From an uncultured Faecalibacterium sp. (GTDB lineage Bacteria; Bacillota; Clostridia; Oscillospirales; Ruminococcaceae), in assembly GCA_934547065.1 (NCBI GenBank), contig CAKTEF010000040.1, forward strand, positions 1-6,199: a DNA stretch of 6,199 nt, in the 5' to 3' direction. The notes beneath the pieces were generated by a model. That model had not been told where the DNA came from and did not search any database. It was given only the letters and a program-made list of their open reading frames with translations. How positions within the stretch are numbered: position 1 is the first letter of the stretch; each line of letters opens with the position of its first letter. Shown piece by piece: positions 5,809-6,199 of this stretch. Position numbers and translations under genes: made by a program.

Positions 5809-5842
5809 TTTGAATGAATTTGATTGGATTTGGCTTTCTTTG
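5809..5842 (-). promoter_or_regulatory. Four TTTG units at exact 10-bp spacing: candidate FruR operator
   Basis: On the plus strand TTTGA, TTTGA, TTTGG and TTTGG begin at 5809, 5819, 5829 and 5839, one helical turn apart. They lie between the predicted transcript start (about 5851) and the fruR ribosome site, so protein bound there would block transcription. DeoR-family repressors are known to use tandem direct repeats as operators. Assignment to FruR is inferred from position and spacing only. Confidence 0.45.
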
Positions 5843-5857
5843 GCTCTTTGCATCTTT

Positions 5858-5885
5858 ATTATAGCAGACTTTCTGTCAAGATCAA
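5858..5885 (-). promoter_or_regulatory. Promoter of the fruRKA operon
   Basis: A perfect -10 box TATAAT (5863-5858) is preceded after 16 bases by TTGATC (5885-5880), a 4/6 match to the -35 consensus. The predicted start is near 5851, giving a leader of about 55 bases before the fruR ATG. A perfect TTGACA (5879-5874) lies inside the spacer, but only 10 bases from the -10 box, so it cannot be the -35 partner of this TATAAT. An inverted pair TGATTG (5821-5826) / CAATCA (5883-5888) flanks the promoter. Confidence 0.6.
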
Positions 5886-5998
5886 TCACAAAACGTCAGA
5901 AGCACTCAACAAAAAAGATCTTTGAAATTTGGGCAGATTCGCCAAACACTGGGATACAACAAACAAAAAGAAAAAGCATCCGCAGCCAGACCCCTCCC

Positions 5999-6059
5999 AA
6001 AAACAAAAAACGGCACCCCTGGCCGCAGCGCAGTCGTGCGCCGGGGGCCTGGGGTGCCG
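5999..6059 (-). terminator. Strong intrinsic terminator after the glutamate synthase-type gene
   Basis: CGGCACCCC (6011-6019) pairs exactly with GGGGTGCCG (6051-6059). After a T/T mismatch GGCC pairs with GGCC (6021-6024, 6046-6049), and GCGCA/TGCGC (6028-6032, 6037-6041) closes a 4-base loop. On the minus strand the stem is followed directly by TTTTTTGTTTTT (6010-5999). The stem begins 14 bases after the stop codon at 6074-6076. Confidence 0.93.
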
Positions 6060-6073
6060 GAAAACAGCGGAAA

Positions 6074-6199
<126 letters not shown>

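Noticed and set aside
4795..5813. Long plus-strand ORFs antisense to fruK and fruR (4795-5433, 5118-5813)
   Set aside because: Same cause as the fruA shadow: low-complexity translations and no ribosome site, with clear FruK and FruR proteins on the other strand.
5874..5879. Perfect TTGACA (minus strand) as -35 box of the fru promoter
   Set aside because: It is only 10 bases from TATAAT, too close for sigma-A. TTGATC at 16-base spacing fits better.

Overview
The window looks like chromosomal DNA from a low-to-mid GC anaerobic Firmicute, most likely a gut Clostridia of the Oscillospiraceae/Ruminococcaceae type (Faecalibacterium-like). This is inferred from the strong AAGGAGG-type ribosome sites, the fruR-fruK-fruA gene order and the style of the proteins. 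No marker gene is present to prove it.

Layout. (1) Positions 1-113, minus strand: the first 37 codons of a membrane acyltransferase (acyltransferase 3 family), running off the left edge, with its ribosome site and a candidate extended -10 promoter. (2) Positions 114-2080, plus strand: a visibly AT-rich accessory stretch with three small genes. They encode a two-helix membrane protein with a DUF3592-like domain, a double zinc-ribbon protein, and a lipoprotein with a Y-x-x-G repeat. A diverged leader sequence of about 57-70 bp occurs twice in this stretch, once ahead of the DUF3592-like gene and once ahead of the zinc-ribbon gene. The upstream copy also carries two tiny in-frame ORFs, the first Trp-rich and with an excellent Shine-Dalgarno. 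(3) Positions 2116-5890, minus strand: a GC-rich, textbook fructose operon, fruR-fruK-fruA, transcribed from a promoter at about 5858-5885. (4) Positions 5999-6199, minus strand: the last 41 codons of a glutamate synthase small-subunit-type oxidoreductase and its strong intrinsic terminator.

How the genes work together. FruA (EIIABC) imports fructose as fructose 1-phosphate using phosphate from the general PTS proteins EI and HPr, which are not in the window. FruK converts fructose 1-phosphate to fructose 1,6-bisphosphate for glycolysis. FruR is a DeoR-family regulator that presumably senses a phosphorylated sugar and represses the operon. fruR and fruK overlap by ATGA, and fruK and fruA are 31 bp apart. 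Four TTTG units at exactly 10-bp spacing between the promoter and fruR are an attractive candidate FruR operator. The fru operon and the accessory cluster converge at 2020-2180, where two hairpin structures lie.

The metabolic part is ordinary. The unusual material is the AT-rich three-gene cluster with its duplicated leader, the Trp-rich micro-ORF, and the phased repeats in the fru leader. I see no CRISPR array, tRNA, rRNA, transposase or integrase.
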